43,503 nucleotides of DNA from Lysobacteraceae bacterium (GTDB taxonomy: Bacteria; Pseudomonadota; Gammaproteobacteria; Xanthomonadales; Xanthomonadaceae). Numbering within the stretch: position 1 is the stretch's first letter; every line of letters begins with the position of its first letter. Location of the stretch: contig JAGXSL010000131.1 of NCBI GenBank assembly GCA_018333835.1, forward strand, positions 1-43,503, written 5' to 3'. This document shows, piece by piece, positions 8,613 through 17,283 of the stretch. A program made the position numbers and the translations under genes. The notes under the pieces were generated by a model, which did not search any database, was not told the origin of the DNA, and saw only the letters and a program-made list of their open reading frames with translations.

Positions 8613-8634
8613 CTCCGGGGATTCGGCCCCGGAG
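8613..8634 (-). promoter_or_regulatory. Hairpin that contains the ribosome binding site of the SRPBCC gene
   Basis: A perfect 8-bp inverted repeat, CTCCGGGG and CCCCGGAG, with a 6-nt loop. On the minus strand the 3' arm ends in GGAG, placed 8 nt before the ATG at 8604, so the ribosome binding site is in the stem. Such a stem would be very stable and could limit translation unless it is opened by a protein, a change in temperature or an upstream ribosome. Confidence 0.5.
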
Positions 8635-8760
8635 GGCAGGCGGCCGCACCGGGGAGCGGCGAAGGATAGCAGCCCGGCAGGCGCCGGGTAAGCGTCTGCC
8701 CGAAGACCGATGCGCCGGCGCGGCGGACCGGCGGGCAGCGCCGACCGCATAACGACGTCT

Positions 8761-9402
8761 TCACACCAATTTGAGCTCGAAGGCGCGCAGCACCGCGCGG
8801 GTGCGGTCGCGCACGCCGAGCTTGGAGAGGATGTTGGAGACGTGGTTCTTGATGGTGCCCTCGGCCACGCCCAGCGAGTTGGCGATCTCCTTGTTGGAGA
8901 ACCCGCCGGCCATCAAGCGCAGGATCTCGGTTTCGCGCTCGGTCAGCGGGTCGGGCTGTTCCAGGCTGTGGAAATCGTTCTGCAGGCCCTCGAGGCCGGA
9001 AAGCAGGCGGGCGGTGACCGCCGGCTGCACCAGCGAACCGCCGGCGGCCACGGTCTGGATCGCCGAGACCAGCTGCTCCAGGGTGACGTCCTTCAGCAGG
9101 TAACCCCGGGCCCCGGCCTTGATGCCGGCCAGCACCAGCTGGTCGTCGTCGAAGGTGGTGAGGATGATGGTCGGCGGCAGCGTGCCGGACGCGGCCAGCG
9201 CGCGCAGGGCCTCCAGCCCGGACATCACCGGCATCCGCATGTCCAGCAGCAGCACGTCGGGGCGGACCTGCGGCACCTGCTCGACCGCCTGCCGGCCGTC
9301 GGCGGCCTCGGCCACCACGGCGATGCCGTCGGCGAGTTCGAGCAGGGAGCGGACCCCCTGGCGCACCAGAGTCTGGTCGTCGACGAGCATCACGCGGATC
9401 AT
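8761..9402 (-). CDS. NarL/LuxR-family response regulator
   Basis: A 213-residue two-domain regulator. The receiver domain (1-120) has the acidic pair D8/D9, phospho-acceptor D54 in LLLDMRMPVM, the switch threonine at 82-83 and K104 in YLLKD. The C-terminal LuxR-type helix-turn-helix spans about 150-205 (LTERETEILRLMAGGFSNKE, then GVAEGTIKNHVSNI). It should bind DNA when phosphorylated by the histidine kinase whose gene overlaps it by 4 bp at the 5' side. Target promoters are not apparent. The length is typical of the NarL family. Confidence 0.93.
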   Translation of the reverse strand: MIRVMLVDDQTLVRQGVRSLLELADGIAVVAEAADGRQAVEQVPQVRPDVLLLDMRMPVMSGLEALRALAASGTLPPTIILTTFDDDQLVLAGIKAGARGYLLKDVTLEQLVSAIQTVAAGGSLVQPAVTARLLSGLEGLQNDFHSLEQPDPLTERETEILRLMAGGFSNKEIANSLGVAEGTIKNHVSNILSKLGVRDRTRAVLRAFELKLV

Positions 9403-10562
9403 GCGGCGGCCTCGAGTGGAAGGTGGATGTCGATGTGGAAGCCCCGGCCGGGCGCGGTCGACACCTCGACCCGGCCACCGAAGGCGAGCAGCCGCTCGCG
9501 CATGCCCGACAGGCCGTTGCCGGCCCGCACCGCGTCGCTGCCGACGCCGTCGTCGCGGGCCGAGAGCCGGATCGCCGTACCCTCCTGGCGCAGGCTGAGC
9601 CAGAGCCGCCGCGCCTGGGCATGGCGCAGGGCGTTGGTGATGATCTCCTGGGCGCAGCGCAGCAGCACCTGGGCGCGCTCGGCCTCGTGCGCCGGCAGGG
9701 CGGCGTCGATCTCCAGCACCACCTCGAGCGCCGGCACGCCCTCGGCCAGGGTGCGCAGCGCGGCGGCGAGGTCCATGCGGTCCTCGCCGCGCATCGCCGA
9801 GACCGCCTCGCGGACGTCGGTGAGCAGCAGCCGGGCCAGGGTATGGGCCTGGCGCACGTGCTCCTGGGCGCGTCCCTCGCTCAGGTGGCCGGCCACCTCG
9901 AGGTTCAGGCTGAGCGCGGTCAGGTGGTGCCCGAGCAGGTCGTGCAATTCGCGCGAGATGCGCAGGCGCTCGCCGACGCGGGCGCTGTCGGCCAGCAGGG
10001 AGCGGGTGGCGCGCAGCTCGGCGTTGAGCCGGCGCTGCTCCTCGCGGGCCTCGGCCTGCTGCTTGGCGACCAGCCCGGCCACGTAGACGAAGCCGGAGAC
10101 GCCGGCGTAGAGCAGCGATTGCAGCAGCGCCTCGACCAGGCGGAACTCCAGCCCCTGCATGAAGATGCCGACCAGCGGCAGGTGCTGGAGCACCAGCCAG
10201 GCGACACCCGGCCAGCCCGGCAGCAGCCAGGGCACCACGGCGGCCATCACCATCATCAGGATCGCCCCGAGGCCGCTGTCGGTGAGCAGGCTGACCGCCA
10301 GCGCGGAAGCGGTCATGGCGAGCAGCAGCCCGATCGCGCCGATGCCGCCGCGGGCGCGGGCCAGCGATTCGGTGGCCAGCCAGAAGGCGATGCCGAACAG
10401 CAGGTAGGCCGCCACCGGCATCGCGAAGGCGGCGAACCCCAGCCCCTCCGGCCGGTTCTCCAGCAGGAACAGCGCGTTCATCACCAGCCCGCTGCCGACC
10501 ATGGCCCAGGTGACGAGACCGGCGTAACGGAGCAGCTGGGTATGGTCGAGGCGCGTCGGCAT
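9399..10562 (-). CDS. DesK/NarX-like sensor histidine kinase (HisKA_3)
   Basis: A 387-residue inner-membrane kinase. The N-terminal 165 residues contain about five or six hydrophobic segments with no large periplasmic loop, so the stimulus is probably sensed in or at the membrane. A short coiled coil (168-190) leads to the HisKA_3 dimerisation helix with the phospho-accepting H207 in SRELHDLLGHHL. The HATPase part has the N box in QEIITNALRHAQA and glycine-rich loops in DDGVGSD and GNGLSGMRERL. The start is the ATG at 10562, where the family-like sequence begins. It is co-transcribed with the response regulator. Confidence 0.9.
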   Translation of the reverse strand: MPTRLDHTQLLRYAGLVTWAMVGSGLVMNALFLLENRPEGLGFAAFAMPVAAYLLFGIAFWLATESLARARGGIGAIGLLLAMTASALAVSLLTDSGLGAILMMVMAAVVPWLLPGWPGVAWLVLQHLPLVGIFMQGLEFRLVEALLQSLLYAGVSGFVYVAGLVAKQQAEAREEQRRLNAELRATRSLLADSARVGERLRISRELHDLLGHHLTALSLNLEVAGHLSEGRAQEHVRQAHTLARLLLTDVREAVSAMRGEDRMDLAAALRTLAEGVPALEVVLEIDAALPAHEAERAQVLLRCAQEIITNALRHAQARRLWLSLRQEGTAIRLSARDDGVGSDAVRAGNGLSGMRERLLAFGGRVEVSTAPGRGFHIDIHLPLEAAA

Positions 10563-10665
10563 CACCGGCCATGCTACGCCCGGGCGGGGCCGGGCGGTTG
10601 GCCCGGAAGTCACGCGGCGGCGGCCCGTGCGATACTGCGCCATCCCCCTCGCGAATCCGCCCGGA

Positions 10666-11262
10666 ATGCCGTTCCAGATCCGTGACGTCCGCGACGACGA
10701 GCTGGAACAGGTCGTCGCGCTGAACAATTCGGCCGGTCCCTCGATCCTGCCGATGGACCTCGGCAAGGCCCACCTGTTCTGGGAGCACGCCGACTACTTC
10801 CGGGTCATCGAGCAGGACGGCCTGCTGGGCGGGTTCCTGGTCGGCTTCAGCGACCGGGCCGAGCACGGCAGCCCGAACTTCCGCTGGTTCCGCGAGCGCC
10901 ACGACAACTTCCTCTACATCGACCGCATCGTCATCGACGCCAAGCGCCGCGGCAGTGGCCGCGGCCGCGCCTTCTACGCCGACGTGATGAGCTTCGCCGA
11001 GCCGCGCTGGGCCAGCCTCTGCTGCGAGGTCTTCCTCGGCGTCGGCTACGACCCCGCCCTGCTCTTCCACGGCGCCTTCGGTTTCCGCGAGGTCGGCCAG
11101 CAGACGATGCCGGGCACCAAGCTGCGCGCCAGCATGCTGATGAAGGACCTGTGCAGCCACGCCTGGATCGCCGAGACCTACGGCGGCCGGCTCCCCGACG
11201 AGCCCTGGCTGGCGCCCAGGCGGCGCCCGGCCAGCGGTCCCACCCCGCCCCGGGGCGCCTGA
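10666..11262 (+). CDS. GNAT-family N-acetyltransferase
   Basis: A 198-residue cytoplasmic protein with the GNAT order: an N-terminal strand-helix (FQIRDVRDDELEQVVALNN), central strands ending in LYIDRIVID, the acyl-CoA pyrophosphate loop AKRRGSGRGRAFYADV, and a C-terminal strand with FHGAFGFREVGQQ. The acceptor substrate cannot be inferred. It resembles GNAT proteins in which a PSILPMD-type motif follows the first helix. The ATG at 10666 gives the standard N-terminus. It lies 2 bp before minC, so it may share the min transcript. A GATACT -10-like element is at 10631. Confidence 0.85.
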   Translation: MPFQIRDVRDDELEQVVALNNSAGPSILPMDLGKAHLFWEHADYFRVIEQDGLLGGFLVGFSDRAEHGSPNFRWFRERHDNFLYIDRIVIDAKRRGSGRGRAFYADVMSFAEPRWASLCCEVFLGVGYDPALLFHGAFGFREVGQQTMPGTKLRASMLMKDLCSHAWIAETYGGRLPDEPWLAPRRRPASGPTPPRGA

Positions 11263-11264
11263 GC

Positions 11265-12056
11265 ATGGCCACGGCCCGCCGCCCCGCCGCGCACCCGGAC
11301 CACGAACCGGCCGGCGAACTGAAATTCGGCCAGGTCGGCATCGCCAACCTGCGCGTCCGCACGCTCGACGTGCCGCGGCTCGCCGCCGAGATGCGCGAAC
11401 GCATCGGCCGCGCGCCGAAGCTGTTCGCGCGGGCGGCGCTGATCCTCGACTTCGGTGGCCTGGCGCGGTTGCCGGAAGACGCCAGCGCGGAGGCGCTGGT
11501 CCGCGCCCTGCGGGATGCCGGCGTGCATCCGCTGGCGCTGGCCTACGGCACGCCGGAGAACGACGCGCTGGCCGAGCGCCTCGGCCTGCCGGTGCTGGCC
11601 AAGTTCCGCGCCCAGTACGAGCGCCAGGCCGACGCCGCCGAACCGTCCCCGCCCCCGCCGCCGGTCCACGGCGCCAGCGCGGCCCCGGTCCGCGAGCCCC
11701 TGCCCGCGGCACCCCTCGACGCCGCGCCCGGCCTGGTGCACACCCTGCCCGTCCGCTCCGGGCAGCAACTGTTCGCCGCCCACCGCGACCTCACCGTGCT
11801 CGGCATGGTCGGGGCCGGTGCCGAGGTGATGGCCGACGGCTCGATCCACGTCTACGGCGCGTTGCGCGGCCGCGCCCTGGCCGGCGCCTCCGGCTTCACC
11901 GGCGCCCGCATCTTCTGCCGCGAGTTCCACGCCGAGCTGGTGGCCATCGCCGGGCACTACAAGGTGCTCGACGACGTGCCGAAGGCGCTGCACGGCAAGA
12001 CCGTGCAGGTCTGGCTCGACGCCGACGACATCCTGCAGATCCAGCCGCTGGCCTGA
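11265..12056 (+). CDS. minC: Septum site-determining protein MinC
   Basis: A 263-residue inhibitor of FtsZ ring assembly. The N-terminal domain (about 15-110) has the LKFGQVGIANLRVRTLDVP opening. A Pro/Ala-rich linker (about 128-160) leads to the beta-helical C-terminal domain with the MinC hallmarks GAEVMADGSIHVYGALRGRA and ARIFCREFHAELVAIAGHY. The last domain binds MinD and dimerises. It stands first in minC-minD-minE, in the standard order. The ATG at 11265 lies 2 bp after the GNAT stop. Together the trio places the division site at midcell. Confidence 0.96.
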   Translation: MATARRPAAHPDHEPAGELKFGQVGIANLRVRTLDVPRLAAEMRERIGRAPKLFARAALILDFGGLARLPEDASAEALVRALRDAGVHPLALAYGTPENDALAERLGLPVLAKFRAQYERQADAAEPSPPPPPVHGASAAPVREPLPAAPLDAAPGLVHTLPVRSGQQLFAAHRDLTVLGMVGAGAEVMADGSIHVYGALRGRALAGASGFTGARIFCREFHAELVAIAGHYKVLDDVPKALHGKTVQVWLDADDILQIQPLA

Positions 12057-12083
12057 GTGCCGGCCCCACACGGAGAAACGACC

Positions 12084-12893
12084 TTGGCGGAAATCCTCGT
12101 CATCACCTCGGGCAAGGGCGGCGTCGGCAAGACGACCACCTCGGCCAGCATCGCCATGGGCCTCGCCCGCGCCGGCAGGAAGACCGCCGTCATCGACTTC
12201 GACGTCGGCCTGCGCAATCTCGATCTCATCATGGGCTGCGAGCGCCGCGTGGTGTACGACTTCGTCAACGTCGTGCACGGCGAGGCCTCGCTGAAGCAGG
12301 CGCTGATCAAGGACAAGCGCTTCGACAACCTCCACGTGCTCGCCGCCTCGCAGACCCGCGACAAGGACGCGCTGACGAAGGAAGGCGTGGAGAAGGTGCT
12401 GAAGGACCTCGCCGAAGACGGCTTCGACTTCATCGTCTGCGACTCGCCGGCCGGCATCGAGAAGGGCGCCTTCCTGGCGATGTACTTCGCCGACCGCGCC
12501 CTCGTGGTGGTGAACCCGGAGGTGTCCTCGGTGCGCGATTCCGACCGCATCCTCGGCCTGCTGCAGAGCAAGACGCGGAAGGCCGAGGGCGGCCAGCGCG
12601 TGCAGGAGCACCTGCTGCTGACCCGCTACAACCCCGAGCGCGTCGAGCGCGGCGAGATGCTCTCGATCGCCGACGTCGAGGAGATCCTCGGCCTGAAGGT
12701 GATCGGCGTGATCCCGGAATCGCCGGACGTGCTGCAGGCCTCGAACGCCGGCAACCCGGTGATCCTCGACGAGCAAAGCGCCGCCGGCCAGGCCTACACC
12801 GACGCCGTGGCCCGCCTGCTCGGCGAGGAGCGGCCGATGCGCTTCACCACGGCCGAGAAGAAAGGTTTCTTCGCCAAGATCTTCGGGAACTGA
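12084..12893 (+). CDS. minD: Septum site-determining ATPase MinD
   Basis: A 269-residue membrane-associated ATPase that recruits MinC and responds to MinE. The deviant Walker A motif GKGGVGKT is at residues 10-17, followed by VIDFDVGLRNLD and CDSPAGIEKGA. The C-terminus (FTTAEKKGFFAKIFGN) is the amphipathic membrane-targeting helix. The start is inferred as TTG at 12084, since AEILVITSGKGGVGK is the invariant MinD N-terminus and GGAG lies 8 nt upstream. An in-frame GTG at 12057 would add nine residues unlike the family. Length agrees with E. coli MinD (270). Confidence 0.96.
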   Translation: MAEILVITSGKGGVGKTTTSASIAMGLARAGRKTAVIDFDVGLRNLDLIMGCERRVVYDFVNVVHGEASLKQALIKDKRFDNLHVLAASQTRDKDALTKEGVEKVLKDLAEDGFDFIVCDSPAGIEKGAFLAMYFADRALVVVNPEVSSVRDSDRILGLLQSKTRKAEGGQRVQEHLLLTRYNPERVERGEMLSIADVEEILGLKVIGVIPESPDVLQASNAGNPVILDEQSAAGQAYTDAVARLLGEERPMRFTTAEKKGFFAKIFGN

Positions 12894-12896
12894 GCC

Positions 12897-13154
12897 ATGG
12901 GCCTGTTCGATTTCCTGACCGGCAAGAAGCCCGCCACGGCGAGCCTCGCCAAGGAGCGCCTGCGCATCATCGTCGCGCAGGAGCGCAGCACCCGCGGCGG
13001 TCCCGACTACCTGCCCCTGCTGCGGCGCGAGCTGCTCGAGGTGATCCGCAAGTACGTCAACGTCGACGCCGAGGCAGTCAAGGTTGACCTCGTCCGCGAC
13101 GGCGAGCACGACGTGCTCGACATCTCCGTCTCGCTGCCCGACCGGACGCCCTGA
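12897..13154 (+). CDS. minE: Cell division topological specificity factor MinE
   Basis: An 85-residue protein. Residues 1-10 ([10 protein letters not shown]) form the membrane-binding start, the next 25 or so ([17 protein letters not shown]) form the anti-MinCD helix that stimulates the MinD ATPase, and the rest is the topological specificity domain ([20 protein letters not shown]). It starts 3 bp after minD. Its stop codon overlaps a CTG codon that opens the next gene (CTGA). Confidence 0.96.
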   Translation: MGLFDFLTGKKPATASLAKERLRIIVAQERSTRGGPDYLPLLRRELLEVIRKYVNVDAEAVKVDLVRDGEHDVLDISVSLPDRTP

Positions 13155-13618
13155 GGACCCTCGCCGACATCGGCTGGGACGCGCCGCGCGCCCTGCTCGC
13201 CCGCTTCGGCCTCGACCTGGTCGAGATCGCGCCCGGCGAGCCCATCCCCGGCAGCTACTGGGGCGACCCCGAGGCCGGGATCATCGGCAACCGGGTCTAC
13301 GCCCGCACCGACACGCCGCTGCATTCGCTGCTGCACGAGGCCGGGCACCTGATGGTGATGCCGCCGGAACGCCGCGCCGGCGTGCACACCGATGCGGCCG
13401 ACACGCAGCGCGACGAGGACGCCGTCTGCTACCTGCAGCTGCTGCTGGCGGACGAGCTTCCCGGCTTCGGCCGCGAGCGCGCCTTCGCCGACATGGACGC
13501 CTGGGGCTACAGCTTCCGGCTCGGCTCGGCCAAGGCCTGGTTCGAGCACGACGCCGAGGACGCCCGCGCCTACCTGTTCGCCCGTGCCCACCTCGGCGGC
13601 CTGCTGCCACCGGCCTGA
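13151..13618 (+). CDS. Small HEAGH metallopeptidase-like protein, probable CTG start
   Basis: A 155-residue protein with the zinc-protease-type motif LHEAGH (H62, E63, H66) after [12 protein letters not shown], and a conserved-looking C-terminal part ([33 protein letters not shown]). Similar proteins follow minE in Xanthomonadales as I recall, but no substrate is known. The frame upstream of the first ATG (13349, after the HEAGH motif) is clearly coding. It has no ATG, GTG or TTG between a stop at 13085 and that ATG, so a CTG at 13151, overlapping the minE stop, is the most likely initiator. The 3' end overlaps the convergent MFS gene by 49 bp. Confidence 0.78.
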   Translation: MRTLADIGWDAPRALLARFGLDLVEIAPGEPIPGSYWGDPEAGIIGNRVYARTDTPLHSLLHEAGHLMVMPPERRAGVHTDAADTQRDEDAVCYLQLLLADELPGFGRERAFADMDAWGYSFRLGSAKAWFEHDAEDARAYLFARAHLGGLLPPA

Positions 13619-14805
13619 CGCCACTCGCCCCAGGCCCAGAGCAGGGCCGCCGAGAGGGTCAGCAGCAGGGCCATCGCCGCGAGGCCGCCGGGATGGGCCG
13701 AAAGCAGCGGCGACAGCAGCCCGGCCACCCCGGCCTGGAACATCAGCGACAGGAAGGCCTGCATCGACGAGGCGCTGCCACGCTGCGCGGGGTAGAGATC
13801 GAGCAGTTGCAGCATCACCTGCGGGAACACCAGCGCCACCCCGAAGGACAGCAGCACCAGCGGTGCCACCGCCCAGGGCCAGGCGTAGTCGTCGGCGAGA
13901 AAGGCGTAACCGGCATTGGCGAGCGCCGCCAGCAGGCCGCAGGCGAAGCCCCAGCCGAGCATCCGGCGGGCACCGTGGCGGCCGGCCGCGCGCCCGGTCA
14001 CCCAGGCCCCGGCCAGCATGCCGCCGATCACCGGCACGAAGAACCAGCCGAAATCCTGTTCGCCGAGGCCGAGGTGCTGCAACACCACCACCGGCGCCGA
14101 GGCGATGTAGAGGAACAGCGCGGCGAAGTTCAGGGTCGAGACCGCCACCAGCCAGAGGAAGCGGCGGCGGCGCAGCATCCCGGCATAGCCGCCGAGCAGC
14201 GGTGCGGCGCGCAGCGGCAGGCGGCGCTCCACCGGGTGGGTCTCCGGCAGCAGGCGATGGACCAGCACGAGCAGCAGCACGCTGAAGGCCACCAGGAACC
14301 AGAAGATCGCCTGCCAGTCGGCAAGGCCGAGGATCCAGCCACCGACGATCGGCGCCAGCGCCGGGGCGATGCTGAAGATCATCGAGACCTGGCTCATCAG
14401 CCGCTGCGCTTCCTCGCCGTCATGGAGGTCGCGGATCACCGCGCGACCGACGATCAGGCCGACGCCGGCGCACAGGCCCTGCACGAAACGGAAGGCCAGC
14501 AGGGTCGGCAAGTCGGTGCTGAGGGCGCAGCCCACCGAGGCCAACCCGAACAGGGCGATGCCCCAGAGGATCACCGGGCGGCGGCCGATGGCGTCCGAGA
14601 TCGCGCCGTGGAACAGCGACATCAGGCCATAGCCCAGCAGGTAGACGCTGATGGTCTGCTGCACGGCAGCCGGGCTGGTGGCGAAATCGCGGCCGATCGC
14701 GGCGAAGGCCGGGAACACGGTATCGATCGAGAACGGGCCGAACATGGCCAGCGCGCCCAGCACGAAGGCGAGCCGGGCGCGCGAGGGAACGGTGGAAGGG
14801 CTCAT
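13570..14805 (-). CDS. Bcr/CflA-family MFS drug-efflux transporter
   Basis: A 411-residue inner-membrane protein with about 12 hydrophobic segments. It starts LAFVLGALAMFGPFSIDTVF, followed by the family-typical ATSPAAVQQTISVYLLGYG and LFHGAISDAIGRRPVIL (MFS motif A) in the loop between segments 2 and 3, and RFVQGLCAGVGLIVGRAVIRD further on. Members export drugs such as bicyclomycin, chloramphenicol or sulfonamides; the substrate here is not known. Although the frame extends upstream, the ATG at 14805 begins the family-like sequence and overlaps the UMF1 stop by 4 bp, so the two transporters are co-translated. Confidence 0.9.
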   Translation of the reverse strand: MSPSTVPSRARLAFVLGALAMFGPFSIDTVFPAFAAIGRDFATSPAAVQQTISVYLLGYGLMSLFHGAISDAIGRRPVILWGIALFGLASVGCALSTDLPTLLAFRFVQGLCAGVGLIVGRAVIRDLHDGEEAQRLMSQVSMIFSIAPALAPIVGGWILGLADWQAIFWFLVAFSVLLLVLVHRLLPETHPVERRLPLRAAPLLGGYAGMLRRRRFLWLVAVSTLNFAALFLYIASAPVVVLQHLGLGEQDFGWFFVPVIGGMLAGAWVTGRAAGRHGARRMLGWGFACGLLAALANAGYAFLADDYAWPWAVAPLVLLSFGVALVFPQVMLQLLDLYPAQRGSASSMQAFLSLMFQAGVAGLLSPLLSAHPGGLAAMALLLTLSAALLWAWGEWRQAGGSRPPRWARANR

Positions 14806-16121
14806 GCGCCGACGCGGCCCGCCTCCACGCGCCCACGCGCCACATCGACCCGGGCCAGCAGCACGAGGCCCAGCACGAAGAACAGCGCGGTGGCCCCGAG
14901 CGCGACCTCGTGCCGGCCATCGGCCATCCAGTTGATGGCCCCGTAGGCGAGCGGCCCGAGGATCATCGCGGTCTTGACCGCCAGCCCCCAGAGCCCGAAC
15001 ACCTCGGCCTCGCGCCCGGCCGGGCACAGGCTGCCGACCATGGCGCGACCGGCCGACTGGCTGGCCCCCATGCAGATGCCGGCGAGGTTGGCGGCGACCC
15101 AGACCACGGCGCGGGCGTCGGAAACCGCGAGCAGGCCGATCGCCAGCAGCCAGCCGAGCAGGGCGAGCGCCAGCGTGTTGCGGTGGCCGATGCGGTCCTG
15201 CAGGTGGCCGAAGGCGGCCGCGCCCAGCGCTGCCGTGATGTTGACCACCAGCACGAGCTGAATGCTCTCGGCGGCGGTGAAGCCGAGCGCCTGCTGGGTG
15301 TAGATCGCGGCGATGGTGATGACCGTGCCGACGCCGGCCTGGAAGGCGACGATGCAGGCGAGGAAGCGCCGCAACTGCGGCAGGTCGCTGACACCGCCCA
15401 GCATGCCGCGCCAGCGCTCCAGCGAGGTCGCCCAGATCGCGGCGAACGGCCGCGGCGCGGACGGCGTGCGCTCCCTGAGCAGCCAGAACGTGGGCAAGGC
15501 CGCCAGCAGCACGGTGGCACCGGTGAACAGCAGGGTTTCCCGCACCGCCGTCACCGTGTCGCTGCCGCGCCCGTCGGCACCCTGCACCCACCACAGGCAG
15601 ATGGCGAGCAGCAGCACCGCGCCGCCGTAGCCGAACGCCCAGCCGTAGCCGGAGAGCCGGCCCATGCCCTCGTCGCGGGCCAGTTCGGGCAGGAAGGCGG
15701 CGATCAGGTTCTCGCCGGTGCCGAAGGCGGCATTGGTTACCACGATCAGGGCCAACGCCAGCGCCACGTCGCCGGGGCCGCAGAACCACAGCGCCGCCGT
15801 ACCGGTGGCGCAGAGCAGCGTGGTCGCCACCAGCAGCCGGCGCTTGCGGGCGTGGGCGTCGGCATAGAGTCCGATCAGCGGTGCGCTGGCGACCACGATG
15901 GCGTAGGACAGCGAGAGCGCCGCGGTCCAGGCGAAGGTCGCCCAGTCGGCACCGGCCGCCACCACGCCGACGAAGTAGGCGTTGAAGATGGCGGTGATGA
16001 CCACCGTGGTGTAGCCGGAATTGGCGAAGTCGAAACCGGCCCAGGCCCACAGTTCGCGGCGCCGGACCGGGGGGACCCCGGGATCGGCATAATGGCGGCG
16101 GAGCGGGTGCCGGACGGCCAT
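14802..16121 (-). CDS. UMF1-family MFS transporter
   Basis: A 439-residue inner-membrane protein with 11-12 hydrophobic segments. The opening RRELWAWAGFDFANSGYTTV is the hallmark of the UMF1 (Atg22-like) MFS family. The loop YADAHARKRRLLV (motif A type) and SGYGWAFGYGGAVLLL also fit. Substrates in bacteria are poorly known; in fungi the relatives export amino acids from the vacuole. The start is taken as the ATG at 16121. It diverges from srkA with a 76-bp spacer that holds both promoters. Confidence 0.87.
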   Translation of the reverse strand: MAVRHPLRRHYADPGVPPVRRRELWAWAGFDFANSGYTTVVITAIFNAYFVGVVAAGADWATFAWTAALSLSYAIVVASAPLIGLYADAHARKRRLLVATTLLCATGTAALWFCGPGDVALALALIVVTNAAFGTGENLIAAFLPELARDEGMGRLSGYGWAFGYGGAVLLLAICLWWVQGADGRGSDTVTAVRETLLFTGATVLLAALPTFWLLRERTPSAPRPFAAIWATSLERWRGMLGGVSDLPQLRRFLACIVAFQAGVGTVITIAAIYTQQALGFTAAESIQLVLVVNITAALGAAAFGHLQDRIGHRNTLALALLGWLLAIGLLAVSDARAVVWVAANLAGICMGASQSAGRAMVGSLCPAGREAEVFGLWGLAVKTAMILGPLAYGAINWMADGRHEVALGATALFFVLGLVLLARVDVARGRVEAGRVGA

Positions 16122-16197
16122 GCAGGGGATCCGTATCGAAGACCACGCCACTCTAGCAGCGACCCGCGACCACGATACCGGCACCGACGCCAGCCCG

Positions 16198-17229
16198 ATG
16201 AAGACCCTCGACCACGCGCGCCCCGGTGGATGGCACCGCCAGGCCGGGGCCGCTCCCGCGGCCGGGCCCGGCGAAGCCTTCCGCGACCTGACGCCCGATG
16301 CGGTGGTCGATGCGGTCGAATCGCTCGGCCTGCGGGCCGATGGCCGCGTGCTCGCCCTCAACAGCTACGAGAACCGCGTGCTGCGCGTCGGCCTCGAGGA
16401 CGCAGGCGCGGTGGTGGCGAAGTTCTACCGCCCGGCGCGCTGGAGCGACGCGCAGATCCGCGAGGAGCACGCCTTCGTGGCCGAATCGCACGAGGAAGGG
16501 CTGTCGGTCGTGCCACCGCTGGCCTTCGACGGCGAAACCCTGCACGCCCTGCACGGCCTGCGCTTCGCCCTGTTCCCGGTGCAGGGCGGGCACGCGCCGG
16601 AGATGGACCGCGCCGAGGTCCGCCTCGCGCTGGGCGAGACCCTCGGACGCCTGCACGCGGTCGGTGCGCGCACGCCGTTCCGCCACCGCGAGGCGATCGA
16701 CATCGACCGGCTCGGCTGGACCTCGCTGGACACCCTGCTCGAAGGGCCGTGGATCGAGCCCGCGCTGCGGAGGAGTTTCGAGGATGTCGGCAGCGCCCTG
16801 CTCGAGGCCGTCGAGGACGCCTTCGACGCCACCGGGCCCACCACCGGCCGACGCCTGCACGGCGACCTGCATCCCGGCAACGTGCTGTGGCGCGATGGCC
16901 GGCCCCACCTGGTCGATTTCGACGACGCCCGCAGCGGCCCGGCGGTGCAAGACCTGTGGATGCTGCTCGATGCCGATCCGCGCCGGCGCGAACGCCAGCT
17001 CGAGGAACTGCTGGCCGGCTACGAACGCTTCTGCGACTTCGACCAGGGCGAGTTGGCGCTGATCGAGGCCCTGCGCGCCTTGCGCATCGTGCACTTCCAC
17101 GCCTGGGTCGCGCGGCGCTGGGAGGACCCGGCCTTCCCCGCGGCGTTCCCGCAGTTCGCCGATCGCACGCACTGGGAACGCGTGCTGGGCGAATGGCGCG
17201 AACAGCTGGCCCTGCTGCGTGGTGCCTGA
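16198..17229 (+). CDS. srkA: Stress-response protein kinase SrkA (YihE/RdoA-like)
   Basis: A 343-residue cytoplasmic kinase of the APH/choline-kinase fold. The nucleotide-binding part (NSYENRVLRVGLEDAGAVVAK) is followed by the catalytic loop RRLHGDLHPGNVLW and the metal loop HLVDFDDARSGPAVQDLW. The length and the YENRV motif match SrkA, which in E. coli protects against programmed death caused by oxidative stress and acts with DsbA-linked envelope stress. The first ATG of the frame is at 16198; an upstream GTG-type extension is unlike the family. The next gene follows within 55 bp. Confidence 0.9.
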   Translation: MKTLDHARPGGWHRQAGAAPAAGPGEAFRDLTPDAVVDAVESLGLRADGRVLALNSYENRVLRVGLEDAGAVVAKFYRPARWSDAQIREEHAFVAESHEEGLSVVPPLAFDGETLHALHGLRFALFPVQGGHAPEMDRAEVRLALGETLGRLHAVGARTPFRHREAIDIDRLGWTSLDTLLEGPWIEPALRRSFEDVGSALLEAVEDAFDATGPTTGRRLHGDLHPGNVLWRDGRPHLVDFDDARSGPAVQDLWMLLDADPRRRERQLEELLAGYERFCDFDQGELALIEALRALRIVHFHAWVARRWEDPAFPAAFPQFADRTHWERVLGEWREQLALLRGA

Positions 17230-17283
17230 GCCGCGAGTGGCATCCCCTTGGGGCGCCCCACCCCCTCCGGATCGTCCGTTCGC

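Noticed and set aside
12057-12083. GTG at 12057 as the minD start
   Set aside because: It would add nine residues before the invariant MinD N-terminus, and the ribosome site GGAG fits the TTG at 12084.
13570-16146. One fused protein of both MFS transporters
   Set aside because: The two are in different frames with a 4-bp overlap; the long frame upstream of 14805 is a shadow of the UMF1 gene.
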